In this document: positions 17,069-26,307 of the stretch, in pieces
Position numbering within the stretch: position 1 is the stretch's first letter
How the letters are laid out: each line of letters starts with the position of its first letter
NCBI GenBank assembly: GCA_965662745.1
Contig: CBFIJK010000011.1
Location: 7,588 to 71,587, forward strand
Length of the DNA stretch: 64,000 nt
Origin: Anianibacter sp965662745
Lineage (GTDB): Bacteria; Pseudomonadota; Alphaproteobacteria; Rhodobacterales; Rhodobacteraceae
Direction: 5' to 3'
The notes under the pieces: model-generated
What the model was told of the DNA's origin: nothing
The model's database searches: none
The model's input: only the letters and a program-made list of their open reading frames with translations
Translations under genes and position numbers: made by a program

Positions 17069-17416
17069 TCAGACAGCAGGCGGGCCGCGTGCCATCGGCA
17101 CGGTGCGGTTCCGGCTCGGGGCAATGACCGTCCGGACGGGCCAAGAGATCGCCTGACCTGCCGCGACGCGCACAGGCAAGACGACAGGAGCAGGCGCATC
17201 CATCGCAATGAGGGACAGCGCGCAATCGGGACAGATATGCGGAGGGCCGGTCGGCGCGCCATCTGCATCAACGGGCACCGTGACGGGGCCCGTGCCGGTG
17301 CAGATCACCATCTCGCCCACCGCCATCGCCTGACCCCGGGCGGACGCCATGGCCCCGCCGGTCAGGATGAGAACGGCGGCCATAAATCCGGTCAGGATAT
17401 GCGAAAGACGCGTCAT
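17069..17416 (-). CDS. Small exported cysteine-containing protein (DUF2946-like)
   Basis: The 115-aa product starts MTRLSHILTGFMAAVLIL, a signal peptide or membrane anchor, followed by EMVICTGTG and a HICPDCALSL motif with a CxxC. Small proteins with HxCxxC-type motifs next to PCuAC genes are common and often grouped as DUF2946. A role in copper binding is an inference from context. The ATG at 17414-17416 gives the signal peptide directly. The gap to the copper chaperone gene is 47 bases. Family assignment is tentative. Confidence 0.6.
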   Translation of the reverse strand: MTRLSHILTGFMAAVLILTGGAMASARGQAMAVGEMVICTGTGPVTVPVDADGAPTGPPHICPDCALSLIAMDAPAPVVLPVRVAAGQAISWPVRTVIAPSRNRTVPMARGPPAV

Positions 17417-17525
17417 GCTACCGGAATATCCCGGATCACCGCGAAGGGCCAAGCGCCAAAAGGAAGCGGCCCCACCCTTTTGCAAGGACGAGGCCGGTTC
17501 CGATACTTGAAAATCGATAGAGGGA

Positions 17526-17813
17526 TCAGGCGGTCGCCTGGGCCTTTTCGATCTGCTTTTTGACCTTGAGCGCGCGGGTGCTCAGCTCGACATCCTTGGC
17601 TTTCGCCAGGAAGGCGTCGATGCCGCCGCGGTGGTCCACGGTGCGCAGCGCCGCAGCCGAAATCCGAAGCTTGACCGGACGGCCCAGCGTTTCGGACATC
17701 AGCGACACGTCGTTGAGGTTCGGCAGGAACCGGCGCTTGGTCTTGTTGTTGGCGTGGCTGACATTGTTGCCAGTCATCGGCCCTTTTCCAGTCAATTCGC
17801 AGCGGCGCGACAT
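17526..17813 (-). CDS. rpmB: 50S ribosomal protein L28
   Basis: The 95-aa protein starts MSRRCELTGKGPMTGNNVSHANNK, listed here only to identify it, and continues with KRRFLPNLNDVSL, all typical of L28. It has a single N-terminal Cys and lacks the CxxC pair of the zinc form. The ATG at 17811-17813 follows GAGGA. The open frame extends upstream but is not coding. A terminator for the upstream gene lies in front, so rpmB has its own promoter between about 17814 and 17870. Confidence 0.97.
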   Translation of the reverse strand: MSRRCELTGKGPMTGNNVSHANNKTKRRFLPNLNDVSLMSETLGRPVKLRISAAALRTVDHRGGIDAFLAKAKDVELSTRALKVKKQIEKAQATA

Positions 17814-17870
17814 GGGGCTATCCTCGTCTGTTCGTCGATCCTGGCGCGGGCGAAGCACCCTTTGCCAATA

Positions 17871-17900
17871 GAAAACGGGCACCGCAGGCGGGCGGTGCCC
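17871..17900 (-). terminator. Rho-independent terminator after the 17971-18786 gene
   Basis: On the minus strand GGGCACCG pairs with CGGTGCCC (17877-17884 and 17893-17900, 8-base loop) and is followed by G and TTTT. It separates the meaB-hydrolase pair from rpmB. Confidence 0.6.
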
Positions 17901-17970
17901 TGAAATTCGTCGGCTGGCTTTACCGCCGGATTCTCTGGGCGTCAAGGGCGCGGCGCGAATGTTGTGCCAT

Positions 17971-18786
17971 TCAGGTCGCCGAACCACCGGTTTGTGCCAC
18001 AAGCCGCGTGTGAATGCGTTTTGCGTGGTCCGCAAACTCTGGATGCCGCTTTGCCATGGCCCGCGCCATATTGGACCAGTAGGTGGGCGATTTTTCGCGG
18101 TGGCGCCGAAAGAGCGACAGGATCGCCGCGCGGTCGGTGCCGTCCTGCATCGCCAGCCGCAAGAGCGCCCCGGCCCCTGCACCCGCACTGAACAGCCCGG
18201 ACGCCGGGTGGCCGGAAAACGGCAAGGCGGCAAGCTGCATCCTCGGGAAATGCCGCTCGATCGCACGCGCATGCAGGCGGTCCTCGCGCAAGGACGGATC
18301 GTAAAGCAAGACGCCCCTCACGTGATCGCCCCCGGCCTGCGCCAGATCGCCTAGGCGCGGGTCGAACCCCTTGGCTGCCTCGTCGTATCGCCATTCCCAC
18401 GGCGCGGTCTTCGGGTCGAGCGTGGCCTGCGGCGAGATCGAGATCATCTGCTGAAGGCCCAGCGCTTGCGACAGGCGCAGGCCGGCATACCCGCCCAGCG
18501 AATAGCCCAGACCGTAAACGCGCCTGTAGCGCCCGGCGAAGGCGCCGATCGCCTGTTCCAGCGCAGCAAGGTCGGGGTTGATGAACCAGTCGTTCTGAAG
18601 GGTCTGCAGCCGCAGAAGGGCAAAGCCTTCGCGGTTGCAGGTCTTCGACCGTTTCGCCCGCATCCAGGCCGGTTTGGCGTTGTTGAAATGATCGAAGGTC
18701 ACCAGCAGATCGGCGCGGTCCGGCATGATGGCCACCGCGCGGGAATGTGCGCCCTTGAAAACGGCAATCTTGCGCGGCGCGGCCAT
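17971..18786 (-). CDS. Alpha/beta-hydrolase-like protein of unknown function
   Basis: The 271-aa protein has a nucleophile-elbow motif GLGYSLGGYAGLRL near residue 95, preceded by a conserved-looking LVTFDHFNNAK block. A HPASGLFSAG segment lies in the C-terminal half. The fold is probably alpha/beta hydrolase, but the catalytic acid and His cannot be assigned. No signal peptide is visible. The ATG lies 3 bases after the meaB stop, so the two are very likely cotranscribed. Whether it relates to the methylmalonyl pathway is unknown. I do not assign a name. Confidence 0.65.
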   Translation of the reverse strand: MAAPRKIAVFKGAHSRAVAIMPDRADLLVTFDHFNNAKPAWMRAKRSKTCNREGFALLRLQTLQNDWFINPDLAALEQAIGAFAGRYRRVYGLGYSLGGYAGLRLSQALGLQQMISISPQATLDPKTAPWEWRYDEAAKGFDPRLGDLAQAGGDHVRGVLLYDPSLREDRLHARAIERHFPRMQLAALPFSGHPASGLFSAGAGAGALLRLAMQDGTDRAAILSLFRRHREKSPTYWSNMARAMAKRHPEFADHAKRIHTRLVAQTGGSAT

Positions 18787-18789
18787 TTT

Positions 18790-19770
18790 TCAATCACCCA
18801 GAAACCGGTCGAGTATACGGTCCGCCGCGACACCGGGCGCAAGAGTGCCATCCGCCAGCGCGGCCTTCACATCGGCGATCTCCACCTGCACCTTGGGGTC
18901 CTTTCCCAGCCTCTCCAGAAGCCCTTGGCGTAGTTCCTCGTCAAACCAGCGCAGCGCCTGCGCCTCGCGTCTTGCAGCGAAGTGGCCCTCAGCTTTGCGC
19001 CAATCGGCCAGCGCCTGCATTTCGGCCCAGGCCTCTGTCAGTCCTGTCTCTTCGATGGCAGAGACCGTGAGGACCTTGGGAAAGCCCTCGGGGTCCTCGG
19101 CGCGCTTGCGCAAGAGATGCAAGGCGCCACGATAGTCGGCCTGCGTGCGGCGCGCGGCAGCGGCAAGATCCCCATCGGCCTTGTTGACGAGGATCAGGTC
19201 GGCGATTTCCATGATCCCGCGTTTTACGCCCTGCAGTTCATCGCCGCCCGCAGGCGCCATCAGCAGAACGAAAAGATCCGTCAGATCTGCCACCATCGTC
19301 TCGGATTGTCCGACGCCCACGGTCTCGATCAGGATGACGTCATATCCTGCCGCCTCGCACAACGCCGCCGCCTCGCGCGTGCGGCGCGCGACACCGCCCA
19401 GATGCGACTGGCTGGGCGAGGGCCGGACAAAGGCATTGGGATCGCGCGCCAGCCGGTCCATCCGCGTCTTGTCGCCCAGGATCGATCCACCCGACCGGGC
19501 CGAAGACGGATCGACCGCCAATACGGCGACCTTGTGACCTGCTGCCGTCAACTGGCTGCCGAACGCCTCGATAAAGCTCGACTTGCCGACACCCGGCGTG
19601 CCCGACAGCCCGATCTTCAGCGCCTCGCCGTCACCCTTGAGCGCGGCAATCAGATCCAGCGCTTCGGCGCGGTGATCGGACCGGCGGCTTTCGACCAGCG
19701 TAACGGCACGGGCCAGCGCGCGGCGTTCGCCCGCTGTGATACGTCTGGCAAGGTCCTTGATATCGTTCAT
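18790..19770 (-). CDS. meaB: MeaB, GTPase chaperone of methylmalonyl-CoA mutase
   Basis: MeaB (ArgK/MMAA family) gates cofactor loading of, and protects, adenosylcobalamin-dependent methylmalonyl-CoA mutase, the last steps of propionyl-CoA use. The 326-aa length is normal. The G1 motif GTPGVGKSS, VDPSSARSGGSILGDKTRM, ETVGVGQSE and NKAD (G4) are visible, followed by the dimerisation arm. The mutase is not in this window. It heads a two-gene unit with the hydrolase-like gene and is divergent from the DUF3108 gene. It complements prpE functionally. Confidence 0.93.
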   Translation of the reverse strand: MNDIKDLARRITAGERRALARAVTLVESRRSDHRAEALDLIAALKGDGEALKIGLSGTPGVGKSSFIEAFGSQLTAAGHKVAVLAVDPSSARSGGSILGDKTRMDRLARDPNAFVRPSPSQSHLGGVARRTREAAALCEAAGYDVILIETVGVGQSETMVADLTDLFVLLMAPAGGDELQGVKRGIMEIADLILVNKADGDLAAAARRTQADYRGALHLLRKRAEDPEGFPKVLTVSAIEETGLTEAWAEMQALADWRKAEGHFAARREAQALRWFDEELRQGLLERLGKDPKVQVEIADVKAALADGTLAPGVAADRILDRFLGD

Positions 19771-19899
19771 CGCGGTCCGGCAATGTTTCGCTTAATGACG
19801 GTGCTTTGAATTGACCGTTGGCGGAATCTTCTGCCTTCTTGGCCCGCAAACGTCCACCCCGTCGCGCGCCATGCCGCGAACAACCTCAGGTAGTGACTT

Positions 19900-20625
19900 A
19901 TGTTCCGCTTTCGCAACATTGCCCTTGTCCTTGCGCTGGTCCTAGGCCAGTCCGCCGCCCTGTCGGCCCAGCAGATCACCACGGATGCGGTGTTCGACGT
20001 GTCCTTCCGGGGCATCAAGGCCGGTGTCGCAGCCTTCAAGGGCGTCACGACCGACAATGCCTATACCGTGGCCGGGCAACTCAAGAGCACGGGCCTTATC
20101 GGTGCCGTCGTCAACCTGAGCTATAACGTGAAGGCGCAGGGCGTACGGCAGGGCGACCGGTTCATTCCGCGCAGCTATTCGGAAAACAACCGGGATGGCG
20201 CTGCCGTCAGCCGCGCCACGATCTCGTTTCAGAACGGCGTTCCGAATATCGTCGACACGAACCCGCCTGCCACGCGCGGGCCCTATGCGCTCGATCCCGC
20301 GACACAGGCCGGAACGCTCGATCCCGGCACCGGGCTCTTCACGGTGTTGCGCGACCGGCCACGCAATGAGGTCTGCAACGAGTCGGTCGACATCTTCGAC
20401 GGCTCGCGCCGCGCACGCGTGACATTGGGCGCACCGAAAGAGGCGAATGGCCAGATCACCTGCGCGGGCAGCTACACCCGTATCGCCGGCTACGAGCCTT
20501 GGGAGATGGAAGAGCGCAAGACTTTCCTCTTCCGCGCCGAATTTCGCCCGGCGGGCGACCTTTGGCAGGTGTCGCGCGTCGGAATTCAAACGGTCTATGG
20601 CGAAGCGCGCCTCGATCGGAGATAA
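19900..20625 (+). CDS. DUF3108 periplasmic protein
   Basis: The 241-aa product starts with a signal peptide (IALVLALVLGQSAALSA, likely cleavage after AQQ or just before it). The mature domain begins ITTDAVFDVSFRGIKAG, the typical beta-rich opening of DUF3108, and has two central cysteines (EVCNES, ITCAGSY) that may form a disulfide. Function is unknown. Related proteins are proposed outer-membrane-associated lipocalin-like binders. It is followed 12 bases later by hrpB on the same strand. Confidence 0.8.
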   Translation: MFRFRNIALVLALVLGQSAALSAQQITTDAVFDVSFRGIKAGVAAFKGVTTDNAYTVAGQLKSTGLIGAVVNLSYNVKAQGVRQGDRFIPRSYSENNRDGAAVSRATISFQNGVPNIVDTNPPATRGPYALDPATQAGTLDPGTGLFTVLRDRPRNEVCNESVDIFDGSRRARVTLGAPKEANGQITCAGSYTRIAGYEPWEMEERKTFLFRAEFRPAGDLWQVSRVGIQTVYGEARLDRR

Positions 20626-20637
20626 GCTGTCGCCGGT

Positions 20638-23052
20638 ATGACCCGGCTTCCGATCGACGATATCCTTGACGATCTTGGCGCGGCCCTGCGGAATGCAGGC
20701 CGCGTTGTTCTGCAAGCGCCCCCCGGCGCGGGCAAGACAACGCGTGTGCCGCTCGCGCTGCTTGGCCAGACCACGGGCAAAATCGTCATGTTGGAGCCGC
20801 GCCGCCTTGCCGCACGTGCCGCCGCCGAACGCATGGCCGAAACCCTGGACGAGCCGGTCGGCCAGACCGTCGGCTACCGCATCCGGGGCGAGGCCAAGAC
20901 CAGCGCCGCCACTCGGATCGAGGTGGTGACCGAGGGCATCCTGACGCGAATGCTCCAGGGCGATCCGGAACTGCCGGGTGTCGGCCTTGTGATCTTCGAC
21001 GAATTTCACGAACGCTCGCTCAATGCCGATCTCGGCCTTGCGCTGGTATCAGAGGTGCGCGGCGCGCTGCGACCTGATCTCGGGATCGTCGTCATGTCCG
21101 CCACGCTCGACGCCGCGCCTGTGGCGAAGCTGCTTGGCGATGCGCCGATCCTGACCTCTGAAGGGCGCGCCTATCCGGTGGACACGCACTGGCTCAAGTT
21201 GCCCTTGCGCAAGGAGCAACGGCTGGAACAGGCGGTCGCCGATCTGACGCTCGAGGCGCTTGTGTCCCATGGCGGCAGCGCGCTTGTCTTCCTGCCCGGC
21301 GAGGGCGAAATCCGGCGCACCGAAATGGCGCTGAAATCCCGGCTGCCCACCGATTGCGTCATCCTCCCGCTGTATGGCGCAATGAAATTTGCCGACCAGC
21401 GCGCGGCCATTGCGCCGGTGAAATCGGGCCGCAAGATCGTCCTTGCCACCGCCATCGCCGAAACCTCGCTCACCATCGAGGATATCCGCATTGTGATCGA
21501 CGCGGGCCGCGCCCGCCGCGCGCGCTTCGATCCGAATACCGGCATGACGCGCCTTGTCACCGAACGCGCCAGCCGCGCCGAGGCGACCCAGCGCGCGGGC
21601 CGCGCCGGGCGCGTGGCGGATGGCGTCTGCTATCGCCTCTGGACGAAGGGTGAGGACGGCGCACTGCCCGCATTTGCGCCGCCAGAGATCGAGACGGCGG
21701 ACCTGACCGGCCTCGCGCTGGAGCTTGCGGAATGGGGCGCCGCGCCAGATGACCTGCCTTTCCTGACGCCACCGGCCCCCGGCGCCTATGCCGCCGCGCA
21801 AGAGCTGCTCAGGGGTCTCGGCGCGCTGGACAGGGATGGCCGCATCACACCCCACGGCAAGACGCTGTCCCGCCTGCCACTGCATCCCCGCCTTGCGCAT
21901 ATGCTGGCCATCGCCGGGCCAAATGCCGCGCCCCTTGCCGCGCTGCTGGGCGACCGCGACCCGTTTCGCGGAACCGGCAGCGATCTTTCCCCGCGCCTTG
22001 CGACGCTAAAAGGCGACAAACGACTGGATGCGAACCCTGCCGCCCTTGCCCGCATCCGCGATGAGGCAAAGCGCCTCGCACGGCTTGCCCCAAAATCCTC
22101 AAAACGGCTGACCACCGGCCAGATGACCGCCCTCGCCTACCTCGATCGCATAGGCCTGCGCCGCCCCGGCGATGCGCCCCGCTGGCTGCTGTCTGGCGGT
22201 CGCGGCGCCGAATTGCCTGCCGATGACCCGCTGGCCGCTGAACGTCTGATTGTCGTCCCCGATCTCGACGGCGGCGGCCTAGAGGCCCGCATTCGTCTTG
22301 CCGCCGCTCTGACCGAGGCCGAGCTTCGCGACACCCCCGGAGTTACACCCATCTGGCAGCGCCGCGCCGAATGGTCCCGCCGCACCCGCCGCGTCGAAGC
22401 GCGCGAAGAGGAAATGCTCGGCGCAATCGCCCTGCAATCGCGCCCGTGGAAAGACGCGCCAGACGAGGCTTTGTCCAAAGCCTTGCTCGACGGCCTGCCT
22501 GATCTCGGCCTTCCATGGACACCCGCCGCCAGACGACTTCAAGCCCGCGCCGCGCTCTTCCCCGAAGACGTCCCCGATCTCTCGGACGAGACCCTCATCG
22601 CCGAAGCCGAAGACTGGCTACTGCCGTATCTCACCGGCATCACCACTGCCGCAGGCCTCAAACGCCTTGACCTGCTAGAGCCCCTGCGCCAACGCCTCGG
22701 CTGGGACGCGCTGCAACTGATCGACCGCCTTGCCCCCGCGCACTTCACAACACCCTTGGGCCGGAAAATACCCATCGACTATGGCGGCGATCACCCAACG
22801 ATCGAGGTGCGGCTTCAGGAAATGTTCGGCGTCAAAACCCACCCAACGGTTGGCCCGAACCGATTGCCCCTGCGCATCACGCTTCTTTCCCCGGCCCAGC
22901 GCCCGGTGCAGGTCACGCTGGATCTGACGGGCTTCTGGGACAGTTCCTATGCGGATGTGCGCAAGGACATGCGCGGCCAATACCCCAAGCATCCCTGGCC
23001 CGAAGACCCGCGCGCCGCAGATCCGACACTGCGCGCGAAACGCCGCAAATAG
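20638..23052 (+). CDS. hrpB: ATP-dependent RNA helicase HrpB
   Basis: The 804-aa DEAH/RHA-type helicase has motif I GAGKTT, motif II DEFH, motif III SAT (VMSATLD), motif VI QRAGRAGR and the HrpB C-terminal domain ending in HPWPEDPRAADPT. The RNA substrate is unknown in most bacteria. The start follows the DUF3108 stop by 12 bases, so the two may be cotranscribed. The stop is 1 base away from the end of convergent gnd, leaving no room for a terminator. Confidence 0.94.
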   Translation: MTRLPIDDILDDLGAALRNAGRVVLQAPPGAGKTTRVPLALLGQTTGKIVMLEPRRLAARAAAERMAETLDEPVGQTVGYRIRGEAKTSAATRIEVVTEGILTRMLQGDPELPGVGLVIFDEFHERSLNADLGLALVSEVRGALRPDLGIVVMSATLDAAPVAKLLGDAPILTSEGRAYPVDTHWLKLPLRKEQRLEQAVADLTLEALVSHGGSALVFLPGEGEIRRTEMALKSRLPTDCVILPLYGAMKFADQRAAIAPVKSGRKIVLATAIAETSLTIEDIRIVIDAGRARRARFDPNTGMTRLVTERASRAEATQRAGRAGRVADGVCYRLWTKGEDGALPAFAPPEIETADLTGLALELAEWGAAPDDLPFLTPPAPGAYAAAQELLRGLGALDRDGRITPHGKTLSRLPLHPRLAHMLAIAGPNAAPLAALLGDRDPFRGTGSDLSPRLATLKGDKRLDANPAALARIRDEAKRLARLAPKSSKRLTTGQMTALAYLDRIGLRRPGDAPRWLLSGGRGAELPADDPLAAERLIVVPDLDGGGLEARIRLAAALTEAELRDTPGVTPIWQRRAEWSRRTRRVEAREEEMLGAIALQSRPWKDAPDEALSKALLDGLPDLGLPWTPAARRLQARAALFPEDVPDLSDETLIAEAEDWLLPYLTGITTAAGLKRLDLLEPLRQRLGWDALQLIDRLAPAHFTTPLGRKIPIDYGGDHPTIEVRLQEMFGVKTHPTVGPNRLPLRITLLSPAQRPVQVTLDLTGFWDSSYADVRKDMRGQYPKHPWPEDPRAADPTLRAKRRK

Positions 23053-23053
23053 G

Positions 23054-24454
23054 TCAGCCCCACGGCCCGTGAAAACCGGTCCCGTCGCGGTCCACCCGCT
23101 CGAACCCATGCGCCCCGAAGAAATCGCGCTGCGCCTGGATAAGGTTCGCCGTCCCGCGCGCCTGACGCTGGCTGTCATACCAGGCCAGCGCCGCCGAAAA
23201 CGCCGGAACCGGCAGCCCGCCCAGCGCCATCCCGGCCACGACGCGGCGCAACGCAGGCACCGTCTCCGCGAGCGTGTCTGCAAAGCGCGGCGCAAGGATC
23301 AGGCTGCCGGGCGCATCCGCGCGAAAGGCCGTCGCGATGTCATCGAGAAGCGCAGAGCGGATGATGCACCCCGCCCGCCAGATCTCGGCGACGCGCGCCA
23401 GATCAAGGGACCAGTCGAATTCAGCCGACGCCGCCGCCATCAGGCGAAAGCCTTGCGCATAGGCCACGATCCGCGCAGCCAGAAGGGCGGCGTGCAGATC
23501 GTCCTCACTCAGATCGACACTGTCTTGCGTCCCTTCCGGTGACAGAACCTCTGCCCCCGCCAGGCGCAGGTCCTTCTCCGCCGACCAGGACCGTGCGGCC
23601 ACCGCCGCCTCGATCGTCGAGGCCGATTGCCCCAGCTTCAGCGCCTCGATCAGGGTCCAGCGCCCCGTGCCCTTCTGCCCGGCGCGGTCTTCGATCACCT
23701 CCACCATGGGCCGCCCCGTCTCGGGATCGGTGGCCTGAAGCACCTTGGCGGAAATCTCGATAAGGTAGGATTGCAACGGCCCCGAATTCCAGTGCTCGAA
23801 CAGCGCGGCCATATCGGTCGGCTCCTGCCCCATCGCGCCAAGCGCGCCATACACTTCGGCGATCAGCTGCATATCCGCGTATTCGATACCGTTATGCACA
23901 GTCTTGACGAAGTGCCCCGCGCCATCTGGGCCAAGATGCGCCGCGCAAGGCTGGCCGTCATAGCGCGCCGCGATCGCTTCGACGATCCCCGAGATCGCGT
24001 CCCAGGCGGCCTCGCTCCCGCCGACCATGATCGACGGCCCATGCCGCGCGCCATGCGATCCGCCGGACACACCCATACCGACAAAGCGCAGGCCTTTTTC
24101 GGCAAGCGAGGCCTCGCGCCTCCGCGTGTCGTTGAAATCGGCGTTGCCCGCGTCAATCAGGATATCGCCAGGTTCCAGCAGGTCGGCAAGCTCCGCGATC
24201 ACGGCGTCCACTGGTCCGCCCGCCTTCACCATGATTACGATGGCCCGGGGCGCGGGCAGCGCACGAACGAGCGCCTCCGCCGTTTCGGCCGCCACCAGCC
24301 GGTCGGCCAGATCGCCCGCTTCGCCGATAAACTCGAAAATCCGCGATACCGTGCGGTTATGCACCGCCACGCCATAGCCCTTGTCGGCCATGTTGAGCGC
24401 AAGGTTCGCCCCCATGGTCCCAAGTCCGATCAGTCCGATATCCGCAGCGCCCAT
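23054..24454 (-). CDS. gnd: 6-phosphogluconate dehydrogenase (decarboxylating)
   Basis: It oxidises 6-phosphogluconate to ribulose 5-phosphate and CO2 with NADP. The 466-aa length fits the long (dimeric) form. GLGTMGANLALNMADKG is the cofactor-binding loop, followed by NRT. VGMGVSGGSHGARHGPSIMVGG contains the substrate block (most homologues read GSGVSGGEEGA-R-GPS, so SHGARH is a variant). The catalytic KTVHNGIEY is intact. The upstream 150 bases carry hairpins, not a gene. Confidence 0.93.
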   Translation of the reverse strand: MGAADIGLIGLGTMGANLALNMADKGYGVAVHNRTVSRIFEFIGEAGDLADRLVAAETAEALVRALPAPRAIVIMVKAGGPVDAVIAELADLLEPGDILIDAGNADFNDTRRREASLAEKGLRFVGMGVSGGSHGARHGPSIMVGGSEAAWDAISGIVEAIAARYDGQPCAAHLGPDGAGHFVKTVHNGIEYADMQLIAEVYGALGAMGQEPTDMAALFEHWNSGPLQSYLIEISAKVLQATDPETGRPMVEVIEDRAGQKGTGRWTLIEALKLGQSASTIEAAVAARSWSAEKDLRLAGAEVLSPEGTQDSVDLSEDDLHAALLAARIVAYAQGFRLMAAASAEFDWSLDLARVAEIWRAGCIIRSALLDDIATAFRADAPGSLILAPRFADTLAETVPALRRVVAGMALGGLPVPAFSAALAWYDSQRQARGTANLIQAQRDFFGAHGFERVDRDGTGFHGPWG

Positions 24455-24510
24455 GCCTATCCCCCAAACAAAAACCCAAATCTCTTTGGTGTTCTAAAAT
24501 ATCCGGAAGA

Positions 24511-24566
24511 GCACGAGATGGAACATCTCGTACGGACGGGGCGGGCTCGATGCCCGTCCCGGCCGT
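24511..24566. repeat. Paired hairpins upstream of gnd
   Basis: ACGAGATG, GAA, CATCTCGT (24513-24531) is a perfect 8-base hairpin. Directly after it GACGGGGCGGGC and GCCCGTCCC can form a second, imperfect GC-rich hairpin. They lie between gnd and the remains of a SulP gene. They may be an intergenic repeat family member or a leftover terminator. No T run is seen. Confidence 0.4.
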
Positions 24567-24606
24567 TCCACCGACCGACAGATGATCTAGTGCCCGGCGC
24601 CCAGCT

Positions 24607-25104
24607 GTCCCACGCACAGGCCAGCGCCGAGACGATCACACCGACCACGACCGCGAGGTCCGTCAGCACAGTTGTGATCGTTATGATGATCATCACCATC
24701 GCATCCGTCAGCGGGATTTTCAGCAAGATCACGATCGCAAGTCCGTTCACGAAGCCCAGCATCACCGGGTGCGGCACGAGCCGGATGAACTTGCCCAGCT
24801 TGAAGATCCCCGTCCCTATCTGAAGCACACCCATCAAGACCACGGTCGCGAAAAGGTATTTGACGCCGTGCTCTGCCACCAGGGCGACCATCACGACCGC
24901 CAGCGCCCCCGCAACGTCCGAAACCATGCCGTGTCGTCCGTCGATCAGCGCGGCAATCAACCCCACGATGAAAGCTGCCCAAAGCCCCATCAGCGGATGC
25001 ACGCCCGCCACGAAGGCGACAGCTTATGGAACCTGCGCAAGGGCGACCGTCAGGCCGGCGAATATTTCGATACGGAACTGCGACGCGGTCAGTTCGCCGC
25101 ACAT
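24607..25104 (-). pseudogene. Decayed SulP-family anion transporter
   Basis: The minus strand from the ATG at 25102-25104 reads ...FAGLTVALAQVP, then a TAA at 25024-25026 where SulP proteins have Glu in VPEAVAF (one-base change GAA to TAA). The same frame continues AVAFVAGVHPLMGLWAAF, GMVSDVAGALAVVMVAL and FIRLVPHPVMLGFVNGLAIVI. At about 24726 it jumps to PLTDAMVMIIITITTVLTDLAVVV, a segment from much later in the family, showing a large in-frame internal deletion. Similarity ends near 24607, without the rest of the transporter or the STAS domain. About a third of a normal gene remains. Confidence 0.8.
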
Positions 25105-25348
25105 GAGGCGGTTGCGGTCGGCATAAAGCGGTTGGCTGGCAAGGGCTGCCAATAATACTCGGGTCAAGTCGGCTTCGATCTGGTCTGGAGATGTCGGTTT
25201 GTCGGCTTCCCAGAATTCGCTGTGGGTTGCATGGTATTCTTGCCTATACGCGGTATGAACGCTGCGAAAATGCCATGCCACCGCCAAGCTTGCACGGCGA
25301 GATGCAGACGGTAAGACAAGGGCGCACACCGAACCGGGGGACGAGCAG

Positions 25349-26227
25349 ATGACAGGCACGATGATCGGGATAATCGGCGGCTCCGGCCTGTATGAGATGG
25401 ACGGGCTGGAAGACACGCAATGGACCCGTGTCGATACGCCCTGGGGCGCGCCGTCGGACGAGATTCTGACCGGAACGCTGAACGGCGTGCCAATGGCCTT
25501 CCTGCCCCGTCATGGGCGCGGGCATGTCCATTCGCCGACAACCGTGCCCTACCGTGCCAATATCGACGCGCTGAAACGGCTAGGGGTCACGGACGTGTTT
25601 TCCGTCTCGGCCTGCGGGTCCTTCCGCGAAGACATGGCGCCGGGGGATTTCGTCATCATCGACCAGTTCATCGACCGCACCTTCGCGCGCGAGAAATCCT
25701 TTTTCAGCACAGGCTGCGTGGCGCATGTCTCTGTCGCGCACCCCACCTGCCCTCGGCTTGGCAAGGCGGCGCTGATGGCCGCGCGGGACACCGGCATCAC
25801 CGTCCATGACGGCGGCACCTACCTTGCGATGGAAGGCCCGCAGTTTTCCTCTGTCGCGGAATCGAAGCTCTACCGCGATGTCTGGGGCTGCGACGTGATC
25901 GGCATGACCAACATGCCCGAGGCAAAGCTCGCCCGCGAGGCAGAGCTTTGCTACGCTTCGGTTGCCATGATCACCGATTACGACAGTTGGCACCCGGATC
26001 ACGGCGCGGTCGAGATCACCGACATCATTGCCACACTTCACGGCAATTCCGAAAAGGCGCGCGGTCTGATCTCGCGCTTGCCCGCGCTCTTGGGTGCAGA
26101 CCGCGCGCCGTGTGAGCATGGCTGCGATCGCGCCCTGGAATTTGCGATCATGACCGCGCCCGACAAGCGCGATCCGGCGGTAGTCGCCAGGCTCGACGCC
26201 GTCGCGGGGCGCGTTCTGAACGGCTGA
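25349..26227 (+). CDS. mtnP: S-methyl-5'-thioadenosine phosphorylase
   Basis: MtnP splits methylthioadenosine, a by-product of polyamine and homoserine lactone synthesis, into adenine and methylthioribose 1-phosphate. The 292-aa protein has the phosphate-binding GGSGLYEM and the PRHGRGH motif, then TYLAMEGPQFSS and MTNMPEAKLAREAELCYA, as in the eukaryote-like MTAP branch. Two ATGs lie 12 bases apart at the start. The upstream one follows GGGGGACGAG. The adenine produced can be salvaged by Apt, encoded 700 bases downstream on the same strand. Confidence 0.93.
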   Translation: MTGTMIGIIGGSGLYEMDGLEDTQWTRVDTPWGAPSDEILTGTLNGVPMAFLPRHGRGHVHSPTTVPYRANIDALKRLGVTDVFSVSACGSFREDMAPGDFVIIDQFIDRTFAREKSFFSTGCVAHVSVAHPTCPRLGKAALMAARDTGITVHDGGTYLAMEGPQFSSVAESKLYRDVWGCDVIGMTNMPEAKLAREAELCYASVAMITDYDSWHPDHGAVEITDIIATLHGNSEKARGLISRLPALLGADRAPCEHGCDRALEFAIMTAPDKRDPAVVARLDAVAGRVLNG

Positions 26228-26307
26228 TTGGCAACGGTACAAATGCCGCATGGCATAAATTCAAAAACCGGAATACTTTTGAGCCGAGCCTTGAAAGGAT
26301 CTTTCCG

